Shown here in pieces: positions 1 through 13,000 of a DNA stretch of 64,000 nucleotides. Position 1 is the first letter of the stretch; every line of letters starts with the position of its first letter. A model generated the notes under the pieces. It was not told the origin of the DNA and searched no databases. It saw only the letters and a list, made by a program, of their open reading frames with translations. This DNA comes from Siphlonurus alternatus (Eukaryota > Arthropoda > Insecta > Ephemeroptera > Siphlonuridae), in assembly GCA_949825025.1 (NCBI GenBank), contig OX463787.1:3410001-3474000 (forward strand), in the 5' to 3' direction. Both the position numbers and the translations under genes were made by a program.

Positions 1-314
1 CCAATTAGACCCTTCGTTGCAAAACTGTCAACCAATCAGAGAAGACATTGCAAACACGATGAAAACCTAATTTATATGTAATGTGCAATCAGTGCAATGT
101 TTTAGATTATCGCTATAGAAATTATAGGATTATATAATAATTATATATTAAGGCAGTGCATAATATATTCGCATTAATTGCTATAAAAAAATCATCCACT
201 AATCCATTAATTATGTATATACGTCAAACAAATCACTTTCACTAAAATTTATTTATTTAAGAATGCGACCTTTACTTAATAATTAGTTTGATAACCAAGA
301 TCTCGTTATGTTAA

Positions 315-442
315 TGTACACTCGTCGCCTTGGTAAATTTTCCACTTGCAGCCTTGTTAATCACCTTGCTTTATGTTAATCTTACGGGGCATGGTGATTA
401 ACAAGGCTGCAAAGGGAAATTTTCCGAGGCGACGAGTGTACA
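315..442. repeat. 128-bp perfect-armed foldback
   Basis: TGTACACTCGTCGCCT at the left pairs with the inverse sequence ending at 442. Inner arms GCAGCCTTGTTAATCACC and its complement continue the pairing after a small mismatch. Only a short loop remains. No second copy was recognised. Confidence 0.8.
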
Positions 443-563
443 TATGTGTACATTTGTAATATTATTTGAATAACGTTAATACCGTACTGCAAACAATCTG
501 TATTGAGATCGTGCTACATTTAATTAGCATGTCTCTGAGGCCGTAAAACTGTCATGGCATTGC

Positions 564-885
564 AATGGAGTATCGACCTCAATTTTTTTATTGCAGAAAT
601 GGATAGAGGGTGCAAAGTTATGCTACCCTGATTTTTTTCAGATTTTTTAGAGCCCGGGAAGTATTTTTAAAAAATTATTGAAAGTCCTTTTTGTGACGTC
701 ACGCGGCGGCAAGTCGTATCTTTTTCTTAAGAAGCGGCGTCTCGTGACGTTACAAAAAGAACTTTCAATATTTTTTTTTAAAAAATACTTTCCGGGCTCT
801 AAAAAATCTGAAAAAAATCAGGGTAGTATAACTTTGCACCCTCTATCCATTTCTGCAATATAAAAATTGAGGTCGATACTCCATT
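564..885. mobile_element. Family-A foldback MITE, copy 1
   Basis: About 320 bp. The two halves are inverted copies of each other: termini AATGGAGTATCGACCTCAA and complement, then TTATTGCAGAAATGGATAGA, a GTTATGCTACCCTGA block, an AGAGCCCGGGAA block, and inner arms with TGACGTCAC near the centre. No coding capacity. This is the commonest element of the window and serves as reference copy. Confidence 0.9.
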
Positions 886-1072
886 AAAACACAAGCATGC
901 TAATAGATTTACAATAATAAAATGGTATATCATACGAAAATCATGACATAAAAAATTAAATTAATTAATTAAAAATTATTACAAAATTGATCAAGGTCAT
1001 TTATTTTAAAGAAACTATGTAGTAGCTATTAAAACAAAGAAAAAATAAAGCAAAAATGATTTTCCGTTACAG

Positions 1073-4000
1073 CGATGAAGGAATGCAATGGCAACCACGC
1101 CGTTGACTCTTACACGAGTCAGGATGCTGCTATGGAACACAAGATTTGTGAGGACGAGAAGAAACCCAAAGGTAAAATGATTGTCATTTAATTTCACATG
1201 TGCTTAGAAAGAGATTTTTTTGTCACTGAATATAAATTCAGTGCATAAAATTCTTATATCATGATTATAAATTGCAATGCATTAATAGTGTATGGATTGT
1301 ACAGAGATTAATTGTGTTATTGAAAAGAAAACATCCAATCTTTATTCCCATTAAATAATATAACTGTTATACAAATAGAGAAAATATTATACTTTTTAGA
1401 ATTAAGCACAGTTATATTTTTGCTAAAAAAAAATGTCAATACCATGCAAGATTCATCCCGTATATAAATCACGAGTTCTGCACCTGTAGTGCATGATATT
1501 GTCTGAAAAAAGTGAAAAGTGGTTATTTAATAATTTAAAACAAAGCTTTAATAATGTACCCAGTAATTTTATTCCATGCAAATATGTATTTTACATTATA
1601 ATTTCTTTTACTACTTCTGTCTTTTTGTTCTGTAATAGGAAATTTGTTATTGTAAAATAACGTAATCTATCTTGTCCTGTGTAACGAAATTTATTTGAAA
1701 TATATTCATTATTTCTCTAGTTTAATAGTTTAATAATATACAATGTCATTTTATCAAGCATGGCCTCGCTATGAGAACAATGTATTTCCTATGTTCACCA
1801 TCTAAGTATTTATTTAACAATGATGAAAATAATACTTGTTTACTTTAATATTTAATAGCAAGGATTTTACATTGAAATCTCGTATGACATCATTTTTATT
1901 GAATAAATTATCGATATGTTTTTAAACCATGACATTGTACATTATCTGCACTCAATCGACCTTATGTCCAAATACATAAGGAAATAAAGTGTAGTAAACT
2001 TACATAAGGCAGGGTTTGAAAACATATCTATTACATACATAAATTTACAATGGGGTACTGACCAAAAAAAAAAGTTTCCATTTTTTGTCAACGTTTCAAA
2101 AGGTACAAGAATTTCATGAAGAACAAGCCCTATTACATCATTCTACGACAATTTCCTGATTTTAAATGAATTTTTAAAACCTCTCAAAAATGACGTCATA
2201 GCATTGAATCTTAAATGGGAAAATAGATCAGTTAATGCATTGCCAAATCCCATACTTAATATTGAAATGTAACCAAACCTTAATTTGCAAGGTTTTTAGG
2301 TGTTAGAATCACGATAATGAAGGTTTCAAATTCCTACCTCAATAACTTTCCATTTTAGCAATGTTAACTGATGCATTTTCCCATTTAAGATTCAATGTTA
2401 TGACGTCATCAAAAAAAGTTTTAAAAATTCATATAAAATCAGCAAATTGTCGTAGAATACTCTAATAGGACTTGTTCTTCATAGAATTCACTACTTTTTA
2501 CTAGTATTGCTAGCTCAAATACCGGTCAGTATCCCATTAAATTATTATATTTTGCATTATTTATTCGTTTTGATCAAATCTTGGATTTTATAAATATTAC
2601 ATCTTCAAGACAATAATTTTAACCACGATATTATAAATCTATAAATTCATACCAAAATATACGCTGTAATGTAACCCCTGTATAATATCACTCTAAATGA
2701 CATTTCTAAAATTTAATTTAGGTAGTTATTTTATTATATTTATCATCTCAAATCTTCAAAGAGAAAATTATTTAAAAAAAATTTAAATGTTTAAAAAACT
2801 CTGCCAAGGTCGGGATTTGAACCCCAGTTTCTTTCACAGGACGGTTCAGCTGGGCCCCGGCAGTGCTGCTGTGTTTCTCCGTTCCTCAAAACGCCCGCTC
2901 GATCTTCGACCGTTCTGTGGGCGGAGACACCTTGGCCACCATTCACGGTCTGAGATTCTTCAGCATGGTGTGGGTCATTCTCGGACACTCGTGTATCGTG
3001 GCCTTCAAGTATGCAGGTGGGTCGAAATTTAACCTCGGGACAGTTTTATTTGACTACAGTTAAATTAATTTGATATTCCTTCCGGAAGTAGCCGGAAGTG
3101 TAAGATTTTTAGCCTTCTTATTCATATTTCAGCATTACAATTTCACACATATAAAGTCAGTACTTCTGTTTCAAACCACTCTGTTAAGTTTCAAAAATGA
3201 ATTATAAACAAAATAACTACAAATTGTTACACTTCCGGCTACTTCCGGAAGGAAGTTCATGTAAATTTTACTGTATGTATCCCGCATTACCTACACCACA
3301 TATTTGTTCGTTTGAATTATAATTCTTTTTTTTAATTTTTCTTTTTTTAATTTGTCAATTTAATTATACATTTTTATAATGAATACCTGTAATTTTAAAT
3401 AAATCAAACGCTACATATTTTTTATATTGTTATTAATTGTATATTATAATTTCTTAATTATAATATGCAATTATAAAAAAATATATGTAGAGAAACAAAA
3501 TACACTTAAACAATATCATATAATAGTTTGAAAGAGCCGAAATTGAGAATTTTTAAAATTCGAATCTCCCCAATAGAGGCTTCAAGTGATGCGCTTTTGC
3601 TGCGCAACTGTTTGTCGCTAAGGTCCATCTTGCACTTGAAAATGAAGCAAAGTGTTTTTTTAACTTTTCTCGGTTATAAATCAAGTAAAAAATCTAAATC
3701 TTGAATTATCTGCTGTATTTTTCAGTTTGGACCAAAGTTCCGTAAAGGAATTTTCCCTGAAAAATCTTATTCTTAGTGAAAAAACGAATTCACGTTTTTT
3801 TTACATAGGTTTGGTATAGCGGGTGGGATCACCGAAAAATCAGCTGACTTGATCGAAGCCTCTATATACGATATAATTAACTATCAGCATCATAGTTTTG
3901 AGTTTATAGAAAGTAAAAAATATTTTACCATCTAACATATTTGTCAACGAATAACTAAACTTAAATTTAACTTTTCTTATTATTAAAAAATTAAATACAA

Positions 4001-7000
4001 AATAATTATTCTATTGAATTGTTTATTTTTTAATAAATTTTAAATATAATTTTTTTATTTAATCTAATCAAATACACTTCTAGGATTATTATTTATTACT
4101 ATTATTTTCAAAGTGTTTTTTTATTTGTTGGAAAATGACAATAAATTATATATAATTTTTTTTTATGAAGAAATAAGTTATTTTCATAATTCTTACCCTG
4201 TAACCTGGCTATTAAATTTGATTTAGAATTGGAATTTTTCATTGCTTTAGCAGAATTAAAAGTAATTAAAATAATGAACTTTAAAAGTATAATATGTGTA
4301 ACCCATAATTTGGATTAAATGTATCATTATAATGCAGGGAGTTTTGGCTTTAAAATAAATTTTCTAATTTGAGGAAAAATTTCTTGCTTGAAAATTGAAA
4401 ATAATATAATAATATCTCTAAGTACATGGAGATGTTTCCAAATTTATATCTCTTTAATAAATACTGAGAAAAAATAAAAGCAAATTTTCTAACATGGAGA
4501 CTTATGGAGAAAATTGTATTGACAGTGAACATAGCATTTCTACAATTTAATCTTAATAATTATCTTAAATTAAAAAAAGAAATTATGTATTAAAAAGATT
4601 ATCTAATATAATAAAAAAAATCTGCCAAGGCCGAGACTTGAACCATAGTTTCTTTGATTCAACTGGGCTCCGTAACAAGGTTGTAACGTTAACTTGTGTT
4701 TAAGATAACTCTGACTTCCGCGGAGTGGTGGAGAAAGAATTCCTCTTCCAGACGATCAGCAACGCCGCCTTCTCTGTGGACACTTTCTTCTTCATTAGGT
4801 ACTTTCTAATTACCTGCTGGTGTTTTGTAACTTTGATTTGTACAGAGAAACTATCAATAAAGATTTGTATTACATCATAATGTAAGGAAAATATAGCGGT
4901 AATGATTTTTATTAACATTTTAATTTTATTAAAATCAAAATTTTGACATTTAGATAACAATTTTTGTATCTATTTGTAATTAATTCATTTATTAATTAAT
5001 TTTATTTTTTTTTCATTTTTGTAAGTGGGTTCTGAGAAGGGAAATTAACAATATTAAGTAAATAAACATTCATTCTATTCACAAATCCAGATTTATTAGA
5101 AAATCTACACGCGATTTCTTTATGGTATCTGCAGAAATTGTAAATTATTTTGATAACTAAAAAAAAAAAAAAAAACTGCAAAAAAATGTAATTTTTTTAA
5201 ACTATGTTCATTTTTTGTACCTTTAAAACTATTATATAAGTGATAGATACGTACGTGATCGTGCATATGCCTAAACTTATTTAAAAAGAATAATGAACTG
5301 TGACTTTATGATCTTTGTAGGCCTGATTTTATTGAGGGGATGAGGGACCTCGCCAGACACCAAAACCAGCATTGAATTATTACCATGAATATTCCGTCCA
5401 GAATTTTAGAGTTTCTATAATATAGTCTTGCTAATTGTATTTCAGCTTTGCAATTTCAAATATAGGTCTCGCAATACTTTTATTGTAAACCTTTGTGTTA
5501 TAATATATGTCGTCCCTCATCCCTAGTCCGCAATAATGTGCTATCTGCTACCACGATTACGTAATGGGCGTGATTCACGAAGCAGTTAGCCAGGTTTCTA
5601 ACCACGTTTAACTAGGGTGCTTTAACGCGTAAAACAGTTATATTTAAACGTGATTAAGCTAAACGTGGTTAGAAACCTGGCTAACTGCTTCGTGAATCGC
5701 TCCCATTATTGCTATTTCAGGTGAGAGCAACAATGAACTTTCACCTATATCACTTGATATGGCAAATAACTCATTATTGCGTACTAGGGACATCAAAACT
5801 AAATTACAATCAGAATAGCCACAAACTTCGGATGGAACATAAACAGAGTTGACTCTAATGGTTGCCATGGTTACAGCGGACTGTTGTTTTCGTTCCTCTA
5901 TTTCCGGACGGCGGCCAAGGTGGACCTCAACATCATCACGAGGGCCACGGGACTCAAATCAAAGTTCCTGCAGTTCGTCGGAATGATGGCCTACCGATTT
6001 GGAAGGTGAATATTAGCGGTGATCCATTAATGATCGCTGCAGTTTGTTAGAGGTCAAAAGGTTTATTGTTAGAGGCAGAGTCTTCTGCGCGCAATGTTTC
6101 TAACAAAACATTGTTCTGAACAATGTTTTGTTAGAAACATTGCGCGCAGAAGACTCTGGTTAGAGGTCAAAATAAAAGTTAATTGTTTACATTTTCTAGT
6201 TCAGAGGCTCACCTCAAATAATTTGTTGAAAAGTTTGCTTGGTGTGGAAATCTTTGCCTCTAGAGCTTCGGTCATTAAATGGAGTATTGACCTCAAATTT
6301 TTTTATTGCAGAAATGGATAGAGCATGCAAAGTTATGCTACCCTGATTTTTTTCAGATTTTTTAGAGCCCAGGAACTATTTTTAAAAAATTATTGAAATT
6401 TATTTTCGTGACGTCACGAGACGCCGCTCCTTAAGAAAAAGATAGGACTTACCGCCACGTGACGTCACAAAAAGGACTTTCAATAATTTTTTAAAAATAC
6501 TTCCCGTCGCCTTTGCACCCTCTATCCATTTCTGGAATAAAAAAAATTGAGGTCGATACTCCATTGTATAAGTATATTATAGTGCTATAATAATAATATG
6601 GTAAGCTTAAATCACATGGACAGAAAATAAAAATTGCATTCAAATAAGTAGACTAGTATTTAGCGATAATTATTTATTTTCATAGTTTTATAATACTTAC
6701 TAAAAAGAAACATGAAATTTTTTATAATTTTTAATTGAGCATAAATTAAGTATTGAATAAATAATTTCATGTAAATTAAATTTATTTAAATAAATTAATA
6801 AATAATGAAATATATTAGTCATACAATATATAACTAATTAATGAAATAAATATTATAGTTTATTTTATGTTATATAATTACGTATTTTTTTTTTACTTTT
6901 TCCCCTTGTAAAAAAGTTCTGTAATTAATCATAAATTAATTTGCATTAATTTATAATTCATTATACTTTTTTATAACTATGTTTTACGAAGGTTAAAAGG

Positions 7001-10000
7001 ATTAATTAATGTCACTGTTCAAAAAAAATACCCGATGGAAAACTTAAATTGTTTTAGTCAATTAAATAAAGGACAAAACAACTATTACTTTGTTTGCTGA
7101 TGTAAAACAGCAATTTTTCACTTCAATTTGGTGTAAATTTTGAGAAATTAATTTTTCCGTTGTGAAATAGACACTGATTTGACTCAAAACCACAGCAGTC
7201 GATCCCCATTTAAAACAATGCTATTTTTCAATGCTATATATTTAAAAATGTTCAATAATTTTGGTAATTTTTTTCATGACAAATCATTTCATGGTGTCAG
7301 GAAGGTTTGCTGAAAATTTCAGAGAGATGTACCCTCTACTAAGCTTATTTTTCATACCACAGACATTACCCCTTATAGTTGTTTTAAAAATAAATTCATC
7401 GCGCATTATGTTATTGAAAATTTGACAAGGCGTCACTTCTTAATTAAAAAAGACTGAAATTGAACTAATGACATATTTAACTTATTGCTTTAAGTGAACC
7501 CTGTTAATTCACCATCCGTTCCCTACCTTATCCCGTCGCGAGCTGTAAGCTCTTAAGGGTGTATCCTTGTAAAAAAAAAAAAAATATATATATGTAGAAT
7601 ACTGGGTCACAAATAATGATATTTGGCTTTAACTTTCCGGCTCTTTGTGGACCTTACATAGTATATTGCTAGGGGTTTTTGAAGGCTTCAATATTTTGAA
7701 AATAATAATCGAAGTACCATAATTAACTTTGTATGCTTTAATTTTACAATACATATAACATCTTGATTTGCAGGTTAACCGCCCCCTACCTGTTCGTACT
7801 GGGGGTGGTACAAGTGAGCATGCGCTGGTTCTACCACAAGGGAGTCTTCGAACCTCCGACCCTGGACCACGAGAACTGTCCCAAGTACTGGTGGAGAAAC
7901 GCCCTCTACATCAATACACTGTTCCCCGTCAAGGACATGGTGAGACTCGAGGGTCGTGTCCCAAATCATAATATTTTGTCTCCTACCTTTACTTCGATCC
8001 CTGCAAATTGAATGTCTTTCTCGTCAAGAACATGGTGAGACTGAAGGGTTGTGTCCCAAAACATAATATTTTGCCTCCGACTTCGCTTCACCCCCCCCCC
8101 CCCCAAAAAAAAAAAGGGAATATTTTTTTTGTGACTTTAACTCGTCCCTTCAAATTAGGATCAATCATGCTGTTATAGCATAGTATGAGTGTCACTGACA
8201 TCACAGCTTTGACAACTTATTTTGAGGCCATTCATTGCATAAAGAAATCAAATTTATTAATTAAATTAATTATTGGCTCGTTTCATGTATGCAACACGGA
8301 GAACTATAATATAAAAAACGACTAATTTTCGTGAAAAACCAGTTAGATGTTTTTTTTTTTTAGGAATCGTGATACAATGAGCAAGTTACGGACCCAATCA
8401 TCAACTACTTAATAATATCAAACAATTATTCTGAAGACAAATTATGTTTCAGTGCATGTTATGGAGCTGGTACCTCGCTGACGACACGCAATTCTACGTG
8501 CTGGGAGCAATCCTCATGATCATCGCTATGAGGTAAGTGTTTCCATCCAACTCGGTTTTCTTCGTGTATCTTCGGTTCATGTTCGACCTCTGTTGACCAA
8601 TGACTGAGGACGTTAAATCTGATGTAGGTATTACGTGGGATAGAATAGAAACCAAATGACACAGCAAAATTAAGGTAAAACAATATAAAATTATGTAATT
8701 CATACTGTCTTTTTTATAAGTTAAATGGAGTATCGACCTCAATTTTTTTATTGCAGAAATGAATAGAGGGTGCAAAGTTATGCTATCCTGATTTTTTCCG
8801 ATTTTTTGAGACCGGGAACTATTTTTTAAAAAATATTGAAAGTCCTTTTTGTCACGTCACGAGGCGGCAAGTCCTATCTTTTTCTTAAGGAGCAGCGCCT
8901 CGTGACGTCACGAAAATGACTTTCAATAATTTTTTAAAAATAGTTCCCGGTCTCAAGAAAATCTGAAAAAAATCAGGGTAGCATAACTTTGCACCCTTTA
9001 TCCATTGCTGCAATAAAAAAAATTGAGGTCGATACTCCATTACCAATAAAATATTTTGTATTTTCTAATAAATCTAATATTATTTAAAATATTTTATATT
9101 CAATTAAACCTGTTACTAATTAATTAAGGAATGATTATAATTCCAAGAATTCAAAACTGCTGAAAAAGTTGCATATAATTCAGGCGCTGAAAAATTATAA
9201 ATTAATTTGCTAAATTTGAATTTGACTATTATTTTAAATAGAATTTTTAATCATTTCATTAGATCCTTGTTATCAGAACATAATATATTTTTAAAAATAA
9301 ATTAAAAATTTATTAATTTTAAAATAAAATAACATTAAAACTCTTTCAGACTTTTATAAATTATAATTTTGTGTAAAATAGAAGAACATTCATGTATCTA
9401 ATTTTAAGAGGAAATGATAATTCTAATGATAATAATTAATAATTGTGCAATGTTTAAAAATGTTCTAAAATTCCCCAGTCATTTCCGGACGGCGGCCACC
9501 ATGTTCATCACCTTCATGATCAGCTCGTGGTGCACCACCGCGTACATCGCTTATTCCAACAACCACCAGCCAAGGTAAGGGTCGTGAGTTCGATTCTCCG
9601 TGACGGAATATCTTTTTTTTTAAAAATTATAATGTAACTCAACAATTTTAGTTAATTTTATGCATTGTTTTAGGTGTAATTTAATTGCATTGCAAAATAT
9701 GGCATCAAAACCAATTTAATTATTAAGAGTCATGAATTAAAATTAACACTGGTCTATAATTAACCATATAATATACTTTTAAAAATGCATCCATGGCTCA
9801 TTTCATAATTTAAAAAAAATATATATATTGTATAGACTTAAAAAATTTGACTTATTTCTAAACCTTTAGGACAAATATTAGTAATAAACTTCGTATGATA
9901 GAAATTTAGAACCAATTCTAAGTGAGAAACAATGTCATACATTATACCATATCATGCAAAGCTGTGTGCGCGCAGACACCTTATCACATACAAACAAATA

Positions 10001-13000
10001 TATAAGTAAGTTTATACGCCTGACATGGCTAGACAGGCTGGTGCCCCTTATCTTAGCCATGTTATGACTTTCAATATGGCTGCCGCGCGTAGTCGAATCT
10101 ACATGTAAACTATATAAAGATTTGTTATACTGTAGTTTCTAATTTTTTTAAATCATTTTACGCTGCGAAACCATGCGACGATTTTGTTTGACAGCTTCCT
10201 AATTAAATCCTCTGTTTTCATGTTTTCAGCATGGACGACCCCCTAGCTCTGTTCGACAAGATCTACGACAAGCCCTGGACGCGGCTGGGACCTTACCTTG
10301 TGGGCATGGCCACCGGCTGGTTGCTCTACACCATCGATTGTAAACTTAAGATGAACAAGGTGAGGACAACGAGAGTCAAATATCCTGGCTGAACTTTGCA
10401 ATATTTTAGTACCGAACAGGAGTAAGTGTGAAGTATTAATTTTTAACATATATATTATACTCAATACGTATTATTATATATTATACGTAATCTCGTCTTT
10501 ATTCCTCTTTTTTTCCTATAAAATGGTTGCAAAATAGGAGGGAATTAGACGAGGAGAGAGCTTAATAGCAAATAAAAGATTAACTAATTTCAACCCGGGT
10601 TTGCTAATCGGAAATATATTTTCTTTTTGATTTAAAGGAGGGGAACCGCTTCAGCTTTTATATTTTTAATGTTTTATAAATAATGTCAAACTTACTTGTG
10701 CACCAAAAAAATAGTCACCACCCTCCTCCTTCTGCCAGTACAGCAGTTGACATTTAAAAAGCGCGCCGAAGAAAATTGGGGCGTCTGACGTCAAGATCAA
10801 CGATTGGTTGCGCTTGACCTATCATGGCGCTTTACGTCATAAGCCCCAATTTTCTTTGGTGCACTTTTTGAAAATCAACTGCTGAAATGGTGGAAGGAGG
10901 AGGGTGGTGACTATTTTTTTGGTGCACAAGTAAGTTTGACATTATTTATAAAGCATTAAAAATATAAAAGCTGAAGCGGTTCCCCTCCTTTAAGAAAAAC
11001 CGTATATTAAGCTATTTTTTTTAATTCAATTTTTTTTTCCAGTGCATTAATTAAACGAACACCCCTCCCCATCAGCTCCTAAGTTGTATCGTTTTCAGGG
11101 CGGCATCGCTCTCGGCTGGGCTCTCTGCTCCGGCACTCTGCTCAGCTTGCTCTACGGACTGTACGACTCTCAGCTTGACGCGTACTCCTCGGCAGCCTAC
11201 TCTTCTCTCAGCCACACGGCCTGGGCGCTCGGCACCGCGTGGATCATCGTGGCCTGCAGTACCGGACATGGAGGTAAGAACGTGCTTACGTCAGTATCGA
11301 GAAAATAATGATCAAGAGGGTACCTGAAGTTAATGGAGTATCGACCTCAATTTTTTTTATTGCAGAAATGGATAGAGCGTGCAAAGTTATGCTACCCTGA
11401 TTTTTTTCAGATATTTTAGAGCCCGGGAACTATTTTTAAAAAAATTATTGAAATTCCTTTTTTTAACGTCACGAGGTGGCAAGTCCTATCTTTTTCTTAA
11501 GGAGCGGCGTCTTGTGACGTCAAAAAAAAACTTTCAATAATTTTTTAAAACTAGTTCCCGGGCTCTAAAAAATCTGAAAAATCAGTGTAACGTAACTTTG
11601 CACCCTCTATCCATTTCTGTAATAAAAAAAAAATTGAGGTCGATAATCCACTAAGGTATCTACAATATTATAGATCTTGGTTTACATGTAGATATGACTG
11701 CACGCGACGGCCATCTTATATATTCTATAAAAGCAGAGATAGGGGGCGCCAGTCTGTCTGGACTCTGGTGCCATAGAGTCGGGCGTAAGCTAAAATTTGT
11801 TATACTGTAATCCCAATGAATTTAGCGTAAAAACATGTCAGAAAAATGAAGAAATTTTTTAACAATATTACCTCGAAATAAAAATTAAAAAAGAAATCAC
11901 GAGAAAAAAAAAAAAAAAATGTTGGCACGAATTTATTTATTGCAAAAAGTATTGAAAATAGGTCTGTTCGTAAATACACAATCAGAAAGAATCGATTATT
12001 GGAGATGAACCTTCTGTACATATAACATAAGGTTCATCACAAATAATCGATTCTTTCTGATTCTGTATTTACGAACAGACCTAATATTTATAATTTAAAC
12101 GAAATTTTAAATAACGTACTTAACCATCATATTATTTTTTTTTTTATTTGATCAGATTAATAGTAAATTTGTCCTATATATCCTTAGGTGCAGTAAAAAT
12201 ATTTTATATTTATTGAGAAATAATAAAATTATAAGCAATGGTGTCATAAATCCTTAAATACAAGATATATAAAATTGTTATCTTCACAGGTTTTGTGAAC
12301 AAGATCCTGTCTGCCCCGATCTTGTACCCCCTGAGTCGCGTCACATACTGCGCGTACTTGGTGCATCCCCTGGTGATCAGGGCGATGGTGATGTACGTCG
12401 ATACTCCGCTACATCTCGCCAGAACCACAGTGGTGAGTTGTGATGGGCGAGTTTCAGAAAATATTGGTGTTAAGGTGCATTTCCATGGAGCGAATGTAGA
12501 GCGAGTCTTGGCGCGGCGAGAAAGGCGCACTTGCTTATTCAATGTCATATGGCAGCCATGTTGGCGTGCAGAAATCGCGGTGCGATTTAATCGTTGCGAG
12601 AAAGCGATTTTTTCACGCCAACATGGCCGCAAAATGATATTGATGCAAGTGCGCGCCTTTCTCGCGCTAAGCCTCGCTTGACATCGCTCCGTGAAAATCC
12701 ACCTTTAAAAGGCGGATTCAGATGGCGACAGCGGCGATGCGACGCGATTTTGTCACACAAGCTGTGAAATCCTATGCGGCGATCGAATTCGCCAGTAATC
12801 GCGTTAATTACGATGCTCATTTTCTTTAATCGCCCAATATGGCCGCCAATGGATGTTACAGCAAGTGCGCATTATTCGCGTCGCGTCGCATGGTAAAAAT
12901 CGCCATGTGAATCCACCTTAATTGAGATGACGTTGGAAGCGGACAACCTGCATGAAGTCATATTGCGGAAATGTATAGGGGGCGATTTTCACAAACGAGT

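Larger units (their letters stand above)
1..1072. other. Left intron of the NRF-6-like gene, repeat-bearing
   Basis: No coding sequence was recognised. Because the exon at 1073 starts mid-codon after a TTTCCGTTACAG acceptor, this stretch is read as intron. It holds a foldback at 315-442 and a family-A foldback at 564-885; the rest is plain AT-rich sequence. Confidence 0.6.

Noticed and set aside
2787..3063. Short plus-strand frames opening at ATG 2787 and 2863
   Set aside because: The sequence is an internal exon of the NRF-like gene (2840-3016); these frames read through the donor site and the ATGs are not the gene start.
9580..9610. A tRNA gene after the exon at 9479 (GAGTTCGATTCTCC)
   Set aside because: A box-B-like string is present, but no box A, acceptor stem or cloverleaf could be found around it.
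12295..12681. 128-codon plus-strand frame
   Set aside because: It starts within the true exon 12290-12432 but continues past the donor into a TTAA foldback, so only the exon part is coding.
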